From: Tenacibaculum pelagium
GTDB lineage: Bacteria > Bacteroidota > Bacteroidia > Flavobacteriales > Flavobacteriaceae
NCBI RefSeq assembly: GCF_014062345.1
Contig: NZ_JACGLS010000001.1
Location: 682,001 to 746,000, forward strand
Direction: 5' to 3'
DNA: 64,000 nt
How positions within the stretch are numbered: the stretch's first letter is position 1; each line of letters starts with the position of its first letter. This document shows, piece by piece, positions 9,176 through 17,359 of this stretch. Made by a program: the position numbers and the translations under genes. A model generated the notes under the pieces. It saw only the letters and a list, made by a program, of their open reading frames with translations, had not been told where the DNA came from and searched no databases.

Positions 9176-9206
9176 CAAATATAGAAGCTATTTTCGTTTT
9201 GACAAA
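9176..9206 (-). promoter_or_regulatory. tRNA-Lys/Tyr promoter with CRC-type discriminator
   Basis: On the minus strand TTTG (9203-9206), exactly 19 bases, then TATATTTG (9176-9183) followed by CACCCGC. The predicted start is about 20 bases before the tRNA-Lys 5' end. The C/G-rich stretch after the -7 box is shared with the ribosomal-protein promoters of this window. Confidence 0.75.
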
Positions 9207-9274
9207 CTTTTTTTTCAATTAATTTTAAAAAAAATAAAGCTTTTTTTTATACCTACTAATACACAACAACTTAC

Positions 9275-10039
9275 CTAAACATCATTTAAGTAAGCTTGCC
9301 TAACTTTTTTAAATAAATTTGATGAATACACGAAATTCACCACTGCTTCATTATCTGTTTTAAAGATTTCCTTATGTGATCCTTCCCATGCTTTTACTCC
9401 GTTTTTTAAAAAAACAATCTTATCTCCTATCTCCATAACAGAGTTCATATCATGCGTATTAATAACCGTTGTAATTTTATATTCGTCAGTAATTTCTTGG
9501 ATTAAATTATCTATGACAATAGATGTTTGTGGATCTAATCCTGAATTTGGCTCATCACAAAATAAATACTTCGGATTCATAACTATTGCACGAGCAATAG
9601 CCACACGTTTTTGCATTCCTCCAGATAATTCTGCTGGAAATTTTTTGTTTGAATTTTCTAGATTCACTCTTTTTAAAACAAAGTTTACTCTATCTAGCAT
9701 TTCATCAACTGGTTGCTTGGTAAACATTTTTAAAGGAAACATTACGTTTTCTTCAACTGTTAAAGAATCAAATAAGGCACTTCCTTGAAAAACCATACCT
9801 AGTTCTTGACGAAAGTGTCTTTTATCTTCAATAGTCATTTCTGTATTAACTCTCCCATCGTATATTATTGATCCTTTCTCAGGTGCATGCAAACCAATTA
9901 ACGATTTTAAAAAAACTGTTTTTCCTGAACCACTTTGTCCGATAATTAAACTTGTTTCTCCAGGTTGAAAAGAAGTTGTAATTCCTTTTAAAATTTCAAC
10001 CCCACTAAATCCTTTATGTAAATTATTTACTTCTATCAT
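9275..10039 (-). CDS. mlaF: MlaF-like ABC transporter ATP-binding protein
   Basis: 254 residues from the ATG at 10039, whose A is the last base of the upstream stop codon (TAATG overlap, translational coupling with the permease). Seen: Walker A GQSGSGKT (~33-40), signature LSGGMQKR, Walker B YLFCDEPNSGLD, and the switch histidine in NTHDMNS. Together with the MlaE permease it forms the inner-membrane engine of an Mla-type phospholipid/lipid transport system. No MlaD substrate-binding gene is adjacent, so it must be elsewhere if present. A longer reading to 10099 runs through the permease gene and was rejected. Confidence 0.92.
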   Translation of the reverse strand: MIEVNNLHKGFSGVEILKGITTSFQPGETSLIIGQSGSGKTVFLKSLIGLHAPEKGSIIYDGRVNTEMTIEDKRHFRQELGMVFQGSALFDSLTVEENVMFPLKMFTKQPVDEMLDRVNFVLKRVNLENSNKKFPAELSGGMQKRVAIARAIVMNPKYLFCDEPNSGLDPQTSIVIDNLIQEITDEYKITTVINTHDMNSVMEIGDKIVFLKNGVKAWEGSHKEIFKTDNEAVVNFVYSSNLFKKVRQAYLNDV

Positions 10040-10779
10040 TAGGTTAATAACATTTGAGTTAAGAAATAATTTGCGATAACAATTACAACAATTGTCCAAA
10101 CAACCGATTGTGTACTTGCCTTACCAACTTCTAACGAACCACCTTTTACATAATAGCCATGATATGATGGAACTGTTGCAATTAAAAAAGCAAAAACTAA
10201 GGTTTTAATAATTGCATATGTCAATAAAAAAGGATCAAAATCCATTTGTACACCAGTAATAAAATCTATTCCTGAAAACAATCCGGAAAGTACACCTGCT
10301 ACCCATCCACCAAAAATCCCTAAAAACATTCCTAAAACAACTAGGAATGGATAAAAGAAAACAGTTGCTATTATTTTTGGCAATACCAAATAATTTAATG
10401 AATTAATTCCCATAACCTCTAAAGCATCAATCTGTTCAGTAACACGCATAGTACCTATACTTGAAGTTATATAAGATCCTACTTTCCCTGCTAAAATAAT
10501 AGAACAGAATGTAGGTGCAAATTCTAATATTATTGATCGCTTTGCTGCGAAACCAATCAACGACTTAGGTATAAACGGACTCTCTAAATTTAAGGCTGTT
10601 TGTAAAGCAATTACTCCACCAATAAAAAACGAAATAAAAGCTATAATTCCCAAAGACTTAAGCCCTAACTCATCTATTTCTCTAAACAAAGCTTCGCGAA
10701 AAACACGTGCTCTTTGAGGTTTTGTAAAAACCTGTTTTAGCATTACGAAATACTTACCAATATGCTCAACGTAGTTCAT
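10039..10779 (-). CDS. mlaE: MlaE-family ABC transporter permease
   Basis: A 246-residue membrane protein with five or six hydrophobic segments and the MlaE core, including SIGTMRVTEQIDALEVMGIN (the coupling helix that contacts the ATPase). It overlaps the ATPase start by one base. Known members move phospholipid between outer and inner membranes to keep outer-membrane asymmetry. No consensus promoter is visible immediately upstream. Confidence 0.92.
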   Translation of the reverse strand: MNYVEHIGKYFVMLKQVFTKPQRARVFREALFREIDELGLKSLGIIAFISFFIGGVIALQTALNLESPFIPKSLIGFAAKRSIILEFAPTFCSIILAGKVGSYITSSIGTMRVTEQIDALEVMGINSLNYLVLPKIIATVFFYPFLVVLGMFLGIFGGWVAGVLSGLFSGIDFITGVQMDFDPFLLTYAIIKTLVFAFLIATVPSYHGYYVKGGSLEVGKASTQSVVWTIVVIVIANYFLTQMLLT

Positions 10780-10866
10780 TAAACTTATCTATTTTTTTCT
10801 TTTTGCTAATGTATTAAAAAACCATTAACTCTTCACTTTATTTACATGTTTTAGTATGTATTTACT

Positions 10867-10874
10867 TACCTTTG
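10867..10874 (+). promoter_or_regulatory. -7 box TACCTTTG of the PafA-like gene
   Basis: An exact TAnnTTTG match, 24 bases before the ATG at 10899. A weak TTTA lies about 22 bases upstream as a possible -33 element. Confidence 0.55.
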
Positions 10875-10898
10875 AATTTATAATTTTTAATATTTACA

Positions 10899-12539
10899 AT
10901 GAGAAAAATAGCATTTTTAGTTGTTATTATTTGTTTAACAAGCTGTATTACTAATAAAAAAAAGAATACTCAAAAACCAAAACTAGTTGTAGGTGTAGTT
11001 ATTGATCAAATGCGATATGATTACTTAACTAGATTCGCTAGCAAATATGGTGATGAAGGTTTTAAACGTTTATTAAACAATGGTTTTTCATTAGAAAATG
11101 CTCATTATAATTATATACCAACCTATACTGCAGTTGGTCACACTTCAATTTATACAGGAACTACACCTACAAATCATGGGATAATAAGTAATCATTGGTA
11201 TGATAAGTATCTAAAAGAATCTATTTATTGCGTAGACGACAACAACTACAAAACAGTTGGAAATGATGGTGACGGAGGAAAAAAATCACCTTACAGAATG
11301 CTTACAACAACCGTTACTGATCAATTGCGACTAGCCCAAAATATGAATGGAAAAACAATTGGAATAGCAATTAAAGATCGTTCTGCAATTTTACCCGCAG
11401 GTCATACTGCTAATGCCGCTTATTGGTTTGACGGTGGAGCTAAAGGAGAATGGATTACCTCTAATTATTACATGAAAGAACTACCTAGTTGGGTACAAGA
11501 GTTTAATAAAAATGGAAAAGCTGACGAATATTTAAGTAAACCTTGGGAAACTTTATATGACATCAACACTTATACAGAAAGCATAATAGATGACAATCCT
11601 TTTGAACAAACTTTTGATGGTCAAGAAAAGCCTGTTTTCCCTCACGACATCCCTACTTTAAGAAGTAAAAACAATGATTATAGCATTTTAAAAGCAATAC
11701 CTTCTGGAAATACTTTTACTGCCGATTTTGCGAAAGCTGCAATTATTAATGAAAACTTAGGAAAAGGAAAACACACTGACTTTTTAGCTATTAGTTTTTC
11801 TTCTACAGATTATGTTGGACATCAATTTGGAGTTGCATCTAAAGAAATCGAAGACACTTATTTGTGTTTAGATAAAGATTTAGCAGACTTCTTTTCTTTC
11901 CTTGACAAAGAAGTTGGAAATGATAATTATACTTTGTTTTTAACAGCGGACCATGCAGCGGTACAAGTTCCTAAGTATTTAAAGTCTGTTAAAATTCCTG
12001 CGAACTATTTTAGCTATAAAAAATTTAAAGACTACGTGAATAACATCACTTTAAAACATTTTAAATCTGACACACTAGTTGAAAATATTTCTAATTTTCA
12101 AATATTCTTAGACAAAGAAAAAATAGCTTCGTTAAAGCTCGATGCAAATACAGTAGCTCAAAAAATAGCTGATGAAGTAATTAACTATAAAAACATTTAT
12201 AAATCGGTAACCGCAAGAACTTTACAAACCACAACTTTTACACATGGAATTTTAAATTCGTTACAAAACGGATATAATCAAAAGTTTTCTGGTGATGTTT
12301 TATTAGTTCCCGATCCATCAACATTAAGTACTTATTACAAAGATGGTGGAACATCTCACGGTTCTGGGTATTCTTACGACACTCATATTCCAATGATTTT
12401 TTATGGTAATGGAATTAAAAAAGGATCTTCTAAAAAGAAATATGAAATTATCGATATAGCTCCGACATTATCCAATTTACTTCAAATTGAATTTCCAAAT
12501 GGTTCAACAGGAAAAATTATTGAAGAAATTTTAGAATAA
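10899..12539 (+). CDS. pafA: PafA-type alkaline phosphatase family lipoprotein
   Basis: A 546-residue protein with a lipoprotein-type signal (LTSC at 13-16). It belongs to the alkaline-phosphatase superfamily. Residues matching the PafA active site are seen: Thr77 (nucleophile) in YTAVGH, Asn98 in ISNHW, Lys159 and Arg161 in IKDR, with the same spacing as T79/N100/K162/R164 of the characterised flavobacterial PafA. Metal ligands appear in VVIDQMRYD, TADHA and THGSGYSYDTH-like segments. PafA is a phosphate-insensitive broad monoesterase supplying phosphate. This gene stands alone with its own promoter and terminator; no Pho box was recognised. Confidence 0.88.
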   Translation: MRKIAFLVVIICLTSCITNKKKNTQKPKLVVGVVIDQMRYDYLTRFASKYGDEGFKRLLNNGFSLENAHYNYIPTYTAVGHTSIYTGTTPTNHGIISNHWYDKYLKESIYCVDDNNYKTVGNDGDGGKKSPYRMLTTTVTDQLRLAQNMNGKTIGIAIKDRSAILPAGHTANAAYWFDGGAKGEWITSNYYMKELPSWVQEFNKNGKADEYLSKPWETLYDINTYTESIIDDNPFEQTFDGQEKPVFPHDIPTLRSKNNDYSILKAIPSGNTFTADFAKAAIINENLGKGKHTDFLAISFSSTDYVGHQFGVASKEIEDTYLCLDKDLADFFSFLDKEVGNDNYTLFLTADHAAVQVPKYLKSVKIPANYFSYKKFKDYVNNITLKHFKSDTLVENISNFQIFLDKEKIASLKLDANTVAQKIADEVINYKNIYKSVTARTLQTTTFTHGILNSLQNGYNQKFSGDVLLVPDPSTLSTYYKDGGTSHGSGYSYDTHIPMIFYGNGIKKGSSKKKYEIIDIAPTLSNLLQIEFPNGSTGKIIEEILE

Positions 12540-12540
12540 A

Positions 12541-12565
12541 AAAAGCGCTCATTGAGCGCTTTTTC
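12541..12565 (+). terminator. Intrinsic terminator after pafA
   Basis: A 10-bp stem aaaagcgctc/gagcgctttt with a 3-base loop, followed by T-rich sequence, starting one base after the stop codon. Confidence 0.9.
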
Positions 12566-12594
12566 TTTTCAAATAATATACTTAATAGAATATT

Positions 12595-12705
12595 CTATTT
12601 TCTCTTCTTTACTTTACAATAAACTTTACTAGTTTTCTTAGTTTGTATATTAAACATATAACTAAAGGTGAAAACAATAAGTAGTGTAGATAAAATATAA
12701 ATCAT
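12595..12705 (-). CDS. Possible 36-residue single-pass membrane peptide
   Basis: An ATG at 12705 opens a 36-codon frame. It encodes a hydrophobic stretch (MIYILSTLLIVFTFSYMF) and then a strongly basic tail ending KVKKRK. This positive-inside layout suits a tiny one-helix membrane protein. It lies 59 bases downstream of the YqaE gene on the same strand. No homologue is recognised and a chance frame is possible in AT-rich DNA. Confidence 0.35.
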   Translation of the reverse strand: MIYILSTLLIVFTFSYMFNIQTKKTSKVYCKVKKRK

Positions 12706-12764
12706 GTCTTTATTAGTTTGTTATTTAATTAATTAGACACAGAACTAATATAAAAGTCACTTTT

Positions 12765-12920
12765 TTATTTAGTGTTATTTAAAATCACTAAAGCTCCAAT
12801 AATTCCCGGAACCCAACCACATAAAGTTAGTAAAAAAACAATTATAATTGATCCACATCCATAACCGATAACGGACAAGGGTGGAAAAAAAATTGCTAAT
12901 AAAACTCTTAATAAACTCAT
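12765..12920 (-). CDS. YqaE/Pmp3-family small membrane protein
   Basis: 51 residues, ATG at 12920 to TAA at 12765. The sequence (MSLLRVLLAIFFPPLSVIGY, then CGSIIIVFLLTLCGWVPGII, then GALVILNN) has two transmembrane helices and the family pattern FFPPLxV...LTLCGWVPGIIxA. Pmp3/YqaE proteins are stress-induced proteolipids linked to membrane potential and ion homeostasis in yeast and plants; their bacterial role is poorly known. The Asp often found after FPPL is replaced here (SVIGY). Confidence 0.85.
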   Translation of the reverse strand: MSLLRVLLAIFFPPLSVIGYGCGSIIIVFLLTLCGWVPGIIGALVILNNTK

Positions 12921-12974
12921 AGTATTTTTAATTGATTAATGTATTATAAAGACGCATAACTTTACTTTTTGTTA

Positions 12975-13007
12975 CACTAAAACCCCGCTAATAGCGGGGT
13001 TTTAGTG
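12975..13007 (-). terminator. Strong terminator hairpin after the M14 peptidase gene
   Basis: A perfect 15-bp stem (cactaaaaccccgct and complement) with a 3-base loop, lying 24 bases past the minus-strand stop. The inner GGGGTTTT gives the U-run on the minus strand. A T9 tract on the plus strand means it could stop transcription in both directions. Confidence 0.85.
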
Positions 13008-13031
13008 TTTTTTTTATTAATTATATATGTC

Positions 13032-13370
13032 TTACATCAACTTTCCAAAGAAAATAGCATTCATTAATAACTTATTCGTTCCATACCAAAAAGCTCTAAA
13101 GTTTGTATTATCTGTAAAAACAATAACTCTACCAGAACCTAATCGTTGCGCCACAAACGGCACTGTATTTTTCAACTCTTTTAAATTTTCTTTTGATATA
13201 TAACCACTTAACAACGGATTATTAGTGTATTGAATCGGATTATTATAACTCTTTTTATTTGGTTGAATAAATTGACGTGTATTTCTAAACAAGGCTATTT
13301 TATCGTTCTTATATCCAAAATTAATTGGGTGAGAACGATCTATTTTTAGCTTCAAAAATTGATCCTCCAA
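13032..13370 (-). pseudogene. C-terminal ~100 residues of the M14 peptidase, out of frame
   Basis: This frame continues the M14 protein after a shift near 13343-13347. Read through, ...FEAK is followed by IDRSHPINFGYKNDK, which is the natural continuation, and ends LMNAIFFGKLM at the stop. The apparent ATG at 13370 lies inside the upstream frame and need not be a real start. Combined length with the upstream part would be ~833 residues. Confidence 0.7.
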
Positions 13371-15534
13371 TCACCTGTGCTCCAGATTGTAATGAACGAT
13401 TTTCAAACGACACATTTTCTACAGTATCAATCTTCGTTTTGTTAAACTTTACATTGATAAACTTTTTGTTAGACAACCAATTTACCGCATTTCTATACCC
13501 AATTAAAACTCCTCCTTTACGCACCCACGATTTTAACTTAGCTTCTAAATTCTTATCCATTGAATTACTGTTCGGAACAATAATCGTTGTGTATTTATCT
13601 AAATTAACTCTAGAAACATACGACATGTCAAGCTTTGTAATTCTCATATCAAAACGCTGATCTAACAAGTGCCACACTTCGCCTGCATCGTAACTTGCAA
13701 TTCCACGCCCAACCAACATTGCTACTTTAGGCTTTTTAACTGCTCTAAAGTTCCTACTACCCAAATCAATTCCTTCATTTAAACCTGTTGAAACACCTTT
13801 AATATCAATATAGTTTTCTTTAGCAACTTTTTCTATAAACTGAAATAATTTCGTTTCATTTAATTTTTGATTTTGAACTGGAATAAAAATAGTTCCATAA
13901 TCATATGAGTTTCCATCATTTTTAAATTGTTTCATCGAAACTTTTGCTCGCAATCCTTTTTCTAAAATTGAATTCAATGCTTTTGGTGTATTGTATTCAT
14001 TCCAAGTAAATAAATATCCTACCGAACTTTTATTCTCAATACTTCCTTCTTTCTGTTTTAACTCAACAACTTCTTTTCCTGCTTTTGATAACGAAATATT
14101 ATCAACATAATCAACACCAAATGCGTGATTAAATGTCCAAGCAGACACATCGTAAAACAAGCTATCTTTAAACCTTGTTCGTACATCAAACATCGCTTTT
14201 ACCAAACGTTGGTTTTTCTGATTCATTGGCACTACATAGCTGTATCCTTTTTTGAATTTCTTTCCGTTCGATGAAAAATCAGCTTTTAATTCGTGGACTT
14301 TTATTTGATGTCTTTTTAAAACCTCAGCTAAATGATTCGTTTTTGCAGCATCTTTTTCATCTCCAAAAACAATAGCTCTGTTTTCTCCTGAGTTCCTTGA
14401 ATTCTTATAAAAATCTTGTTGGTATTTCAAGATTTTAGTTCGCATATTTTTTGCAGCTTCTAAGGTTGATAAAGTTGCTGTAAACTGATTGCGAATAGTA
14501 AACGGAAAGGTCAATACACCATTTTCACTTTCTTGAGCATGCCCACGAGAACTACCTTGTTCAAACAAAATACCAATACTCCCATTAATGTCAGGAAAGG
14601 TTGATCCTTTCCCATAATAAAAATCATCAAAACTTTCTTCTGAATAATAGGTTGAACCTAATTTATCAAAAGCTTTTGCGTGATAGGTTGCAATTTCTTT
14701 AGTTAAATCCTGATTCATTTGTGGAGTTAACGGGTTTGTTCTACTAGGAATTCCTGGTTGAAAAAAGAAAGTGGAATTTGTTCCCATTTCATGATGATCG
14801 GTTAAAATATTTGGCAACCATTTATGAAACGATACAATTCTTGCTTTACTTTCTGGCAACTGAACTGGTAACCAATCGCGATTCATATCAAACCAATAAT
14901 GGTTCGTTCTTCCCCCTGGCCAAACCTCATGATACTCTCTATCATTCGGATCTGGATTAATATTGTTTGCTTTGTTTGTATTTGCCCAATAAGCAAAACG
15001 CTGCAATCCATCAGGATTTAATGATGGATCAAATAAAATAACGGTATTTTTTAATAACTCATCTATTTTAGAACCTTCAGCTGCAGCTAAATAGTAGGCA
15101 GCAGCTAATGCAGCATTAGATCCACTTGCTTCGTTACCGTGAATAGAAAATCCTTGGTACACAACTATAGGTTGATTAGAAACATCAACAGAATTATCAT
15201 CAGTCGCTTTTATGTGATTTTTTCTTATTTCTTCAATTTGCTGTTGATTCTCTGGTGAGGTAATTGTCAATAACAACAAAGGTCTTCCTTCATAGGTTTT
15301 CCCTCTATCTTCAATAGTAATTCTATCAGATGCTTTCGCTAAAGCTTTCATATATTCAACCAACTTATCGTGAGTTATATGCCACTCTCCTACTTCATGA
15401 CCTATAACCGATTTTGGTGTAGGAATGTTTTTATTATATGATACATCTATTGGTAAATAATACGATAAATCTATTTTTTGCTGTGCAAATACTGATACAC
15501 TCAGTAAAAGAAATAATACTGTTAGTTTCTTCAT
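13321..15534 (-). CDS. Secreted M14-family zinc carboxypeptidase (frameshifted near its 3' end)
   Basis: 737 residues as read. A signal peptide (MKKLTVLFLLLSVSVFAQ) is followed by a M14 carboxypeptidase domain (~45-380) with zinc ligands in SIHGNEASGSN (His and Glu) and DHHEMG (His). A second region of unknown, glutamine-amidotransferase-like appearance (~615-720: MLVGRGIASYDAGEVW) follows. The frame then runs into a stop just after GGSIFEAK. One extra A in an A5 run (T5 at 13343-13347 on the plus strand) explains the break. The missing C-terminus continues in the next frame. It is either a genuine disruption or a sequencing error. The product probably digests peptides outside the cell. Confidence 0.85.
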   Translation of the reverse strand: MKKLTVLFLLLSVSVFAQQKIDLSYYLPIDVSYNKNIPTPKSVIGHEVGEWHITHDKLVEYMKALAKASDRITIEDRGKTYEGRPLLLLTITSPENQQQIEEIRKNHIKATDDNSVDVSNQPIVVYQGFSIHGNEASGSNAALAAAYYLAAAEGSKIDELLKNTVILFDPSLNPDGLQRFAYWANTNKANNINPDPNDREYHEVWPGGRTNHYWFDMNRDWLPVQLPESKARIVSFHKWLPNILTDHHEMGTNSTFFFQPGIPSRTNPLTPQMNQDLTKEIATYHAKAFDKLGSTYYSEESFDDFYYGKGSTFPDINGSIGILFEQGSSRGHAQESENGVLTFPFTIRNQFTATLSTLEAAKNMRTKILKYQQDFYKNSRNSGENRAIVFGDEKDAAKTNHLAEVLKRHQIKVHELKADFSSNGKKFKKGYSYVVPMNQKNQRLVKAMFDVRTRFKDSLFYDVSAWTFNHAFGVDYVDNISLSKAGKEVVELKQKEGSIENKSSVGYLFTWNEYNTPKALNSILEKGLRAKVSMKQFKNDGNSYDYGTIFIPVQNQKLNETKLFQFIEKVAKENYIDIKGVSTGLNEGIDLGSRNFRAVKKPKVAMLVGRGIASYDAGEVWHLLDQRFDMRITKLDMSYVSRVNLDKYTTIIVPNSNSMDKNLEAKLKSWVRKGGVLIGYRNAVNWLSNKKFINVKFNKTKIDTVENVSFENRSLQSGAQVIGGSIFEAKNRSFSPN

Positions 15535-15544
15535 TTAAATATTC

Positions 15545-15566
15545 GTTTGATAGTCAAACAAATATA
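15545..15566 (-). promoter_or_regulatory. Inverted repeat and -7 box upstream of the M14 gene
   Basis: The palindrome GTTTGA-TAG-TCAAAC (15545-15559) abuts TATATTTG (15559-15566, minus strand) between the divergent M14 and bestrophin genes. Its placement just downstream of a -7 box suggests an operator; it could be chance. Confidence 0.3.
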
Positions 15567-15612
15567 TTGAATCCTTTTTTCTATTTTTGAGACTATAACA
15601 TAATATTAACGT

Positions 15613-16713
15613 ATGTACATTAAAAGAACCTTTCCGCTTAAAGGAATGTTACGCTGGACTCGTAGAAACATTTACTTATTTGTTATTCTGGCGACCATTC
15701 CTGTATTTTTATTTGAAATTGTTGGTTTAAAATGGTTGCATGTACCTTGGCTTCCTTTAGGAGTTTTAGGTACTGCTATTTCATTTTTAGTCAGTTTTAA
15801 AAACAATGCTTCTTATGATAGACTTTGGGAAGCTCGTAAAATTTGGGGAGGTATCGTAAACTCTTCTCGCTCTTGGACCATAATGGTCAAGGATTTCATC
15901 AATAATGATCATGCTGAAAATAAACTTTCTAAAGAAGAATTATTTAAAGTACATCAAGAATTAGTACATAGACATGTTGCTTGGTTAACCGCTTTACGCT
16001 ATCAGTTACGTAAAGATAAACCTTGGGAAATGCATTTAAAAAAAGACAAATCTAATATAGAGTTTAGAAAACAGTTTCTAGTTCATGAAGATGAAATTCC
16101 TATTGAAGGCTTTATAAAGAATTATATTTCTGATGAAGAGTATGACGAGCTATTTGCTAAAGGAAATCAAGCTTCTCAAATTTTAGGGATTCAATCTCGC
16201 AGATTGCGTGAATTAAAAGAAGGTGGTTATATAGACGATTTCCGTCATATGGAAATGGAAAATATGTTAGTTGAATTTTATACGCTACAAGGAAAAAGTG
16301 AACGTATAAAAAACTTCCCATATCCACGTCAGTATGCAACTATGAATTTTTACTTTGTATGGTTGTTTATTATTTTATTGCCTTACGGAATTATGCAAGG
16401 CTTTGAAAGTATTGGAGAGCATATTATTGAAGAATTATCTAATCATCAATCTAGAACAGATTGGGGACACAGAATTCAAGGATTTATTGCAGATAATTTT
16501 GTTTGGTTTTCTATTCCTTTTAGTGTAATTCTTTCTTGGGTTTTTAACACAATGGAAGCAATTGGAGAGAATTCAGAAAATCCATTCGAAGGTGGTCCAA
16601 ACGATGTGCCTATTACTAATATGAGTCGTGGAATAGAAATAGATATTCGTCAATTAATTGACGATACTGATATACCAGCACCATACGAGTGGGAGAATGA
16701 TATTGTGTTGTAA
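15613..16713 (+). CDS. Bestrophin-family ion channel
   Basis: 366 residues. Seen: the N-terminal bestrophin pattern RTFPLKGMLRWTRRN, a first hydrophobic pair (~22-75), then FKNNASYDRLWEARKIWGG, which is the family signature. A cytoplasmic helical region follows, with a second hydrophobic pair (~245-320) and an acidic C-terminus. Bacterial bestrophins form pentameric channels (a Klebsiella member is cation-selective); physiological roles are unclear. It is divergent from the M14 peptidase. The start at the ATG matches the family length. Confidence 0.9.
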   Translation: MYIKRTFPLKGMLRWTRRNIYLFVILATIPVFLFEIVGLKWLHVPWLPLGVLGTAISFLVSFKNNASYDRLWEARKIWGGIVNSSRSWTIMVKDFINNDHAENKLSKEELFKVHQELVHRHVAWLTALRYQLRKDKPWEMHLKKDKSNIEFRKQFLVHEDEIPIEGFIKNYISDEEYDELFAKGNQASQILGIQSRRLRELKEGGYIDDFRHMEMENMLVEFYTLQGKSERIKNFPYPRQYATMNFYFVWLFIILLPYGIMQGFESIGEHIIEELSNHQSRTDWGHRIQGFIADNFVWFSIPFSVILSWVFNTMEAIGENSENPFEGGPNDVPITNMSRGIEIDIRQLIDDTDIPAPYEWENDIVL

Positions 16714-16782
16714 ATAAATTATTTTTTTAAACTTTTTTCAATTTTTAAGGTCTATATATATGTAACTTAAAATTGATGTATT

Positions 16783-17094
16783 ATGAAAGTAAAAATTTTA
16801 TTTGTAGCTGTAAGTTTTGCCTTTAGCGGAATTGCTTTTAGTCAAAGTACTCCTAAAGTAGATAAAAGGCAGAAAAACCAGAAAACAAGGATTGTTAAAG
16901 GCGTAAAGAGTGGTGAGTTAACTGCTAGAGAAACTAAACAACTGGCTCAACAACAAGCTAACATCCGTAAAATGGAAAGAAAAGCTAATAGAGATGGAGT
17001 TGTAACTCAAAAAGAAAAAGTACGTTTACAAAAAGCTCAAAACAAAGCAAGTAGAAACATTAAACGCAAAAAGAATAACAATATTAATAGATAA
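16783..17094 (+). CDS. Small basic exported protein, function unknown
   Basis: 103 residues with a signal peptide (1-20, GIAFSQ). The mature part is very rich in Lys, Arg and Gln. It shows two similar helical halves, each beginning with a Gly-x-(L/V)-T-x-(R/K)-E pattern: SGELTARETKQL near 43 and DGVVTQKEKVRL near 70. These could be two degenerate EF-hand-like or helix-turn units. No family name is recognised. It has its own terminator and probably its own promoter, and is not linked to neighbours. Confidence 0.7.
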   Translation: MKVKILFVAVSFAFSGIAFSQSTPKVDKRQKNQKTRIVKGVKSGELTARETKQLAQQQANIRKMERKANRDGVVTQKEKVRLQKAQNKASRNIKRKKNNNINR

Positions 17095-17126
17095 AAGAAA
17101 GGATGCTTATTAAGCATCCTTTCTTT
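17094..17126 (+). terminator. Intrinsic terminator after the small basic protein gene
   Basis: A long near-perfect stem aaagaaaggatgctta/taagcatcctttcttt with a T5 tail, overlapping the stop codon region. Confidence 0.85.
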
Positions 17127-17359
17127 TTAAATATCATTTAAATACAAAATACTTTCTATTAATATCGATTAGCCTTTTTTATAACAAAGTCAAATTGGTT
17201 TTTTAAAATCTCTTTTGAGGTGAAAATTGTGTTTTTGACTTTTAAAAGACTACTTTAAAATTAAATAAACTCAAAACAAATTAAATTATAACAAATTTCA
17301 CTTTTATTAAGGTTAAAAAAAACTAAATTCATTTACTTTGCAGTGAAATTTAACAAGTT

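Noticed and set aside
8935..9222. A 95-codon frame on the plus strand over the tRNA genes
   Set aside because: It covers both tRNAs and their hairpins; the peptide is a typical false call across tRNA sequence.
13325..13660. A 111-codon plus-strand frame opposite the M14 gene
   Set aside because: Antisense shadow of well-conserved coding sequence; the frameshift region does not make it real.
17186..17242. A 9-base inverted repeat AAAGTCAAA/TTTGACTTT 39 bases apart upstream of the hglS-like gene
   Set aside because: In a very AT-rich gap this can occur by chance, and spacing does not suit a dimeric operator; not supported enough to list.
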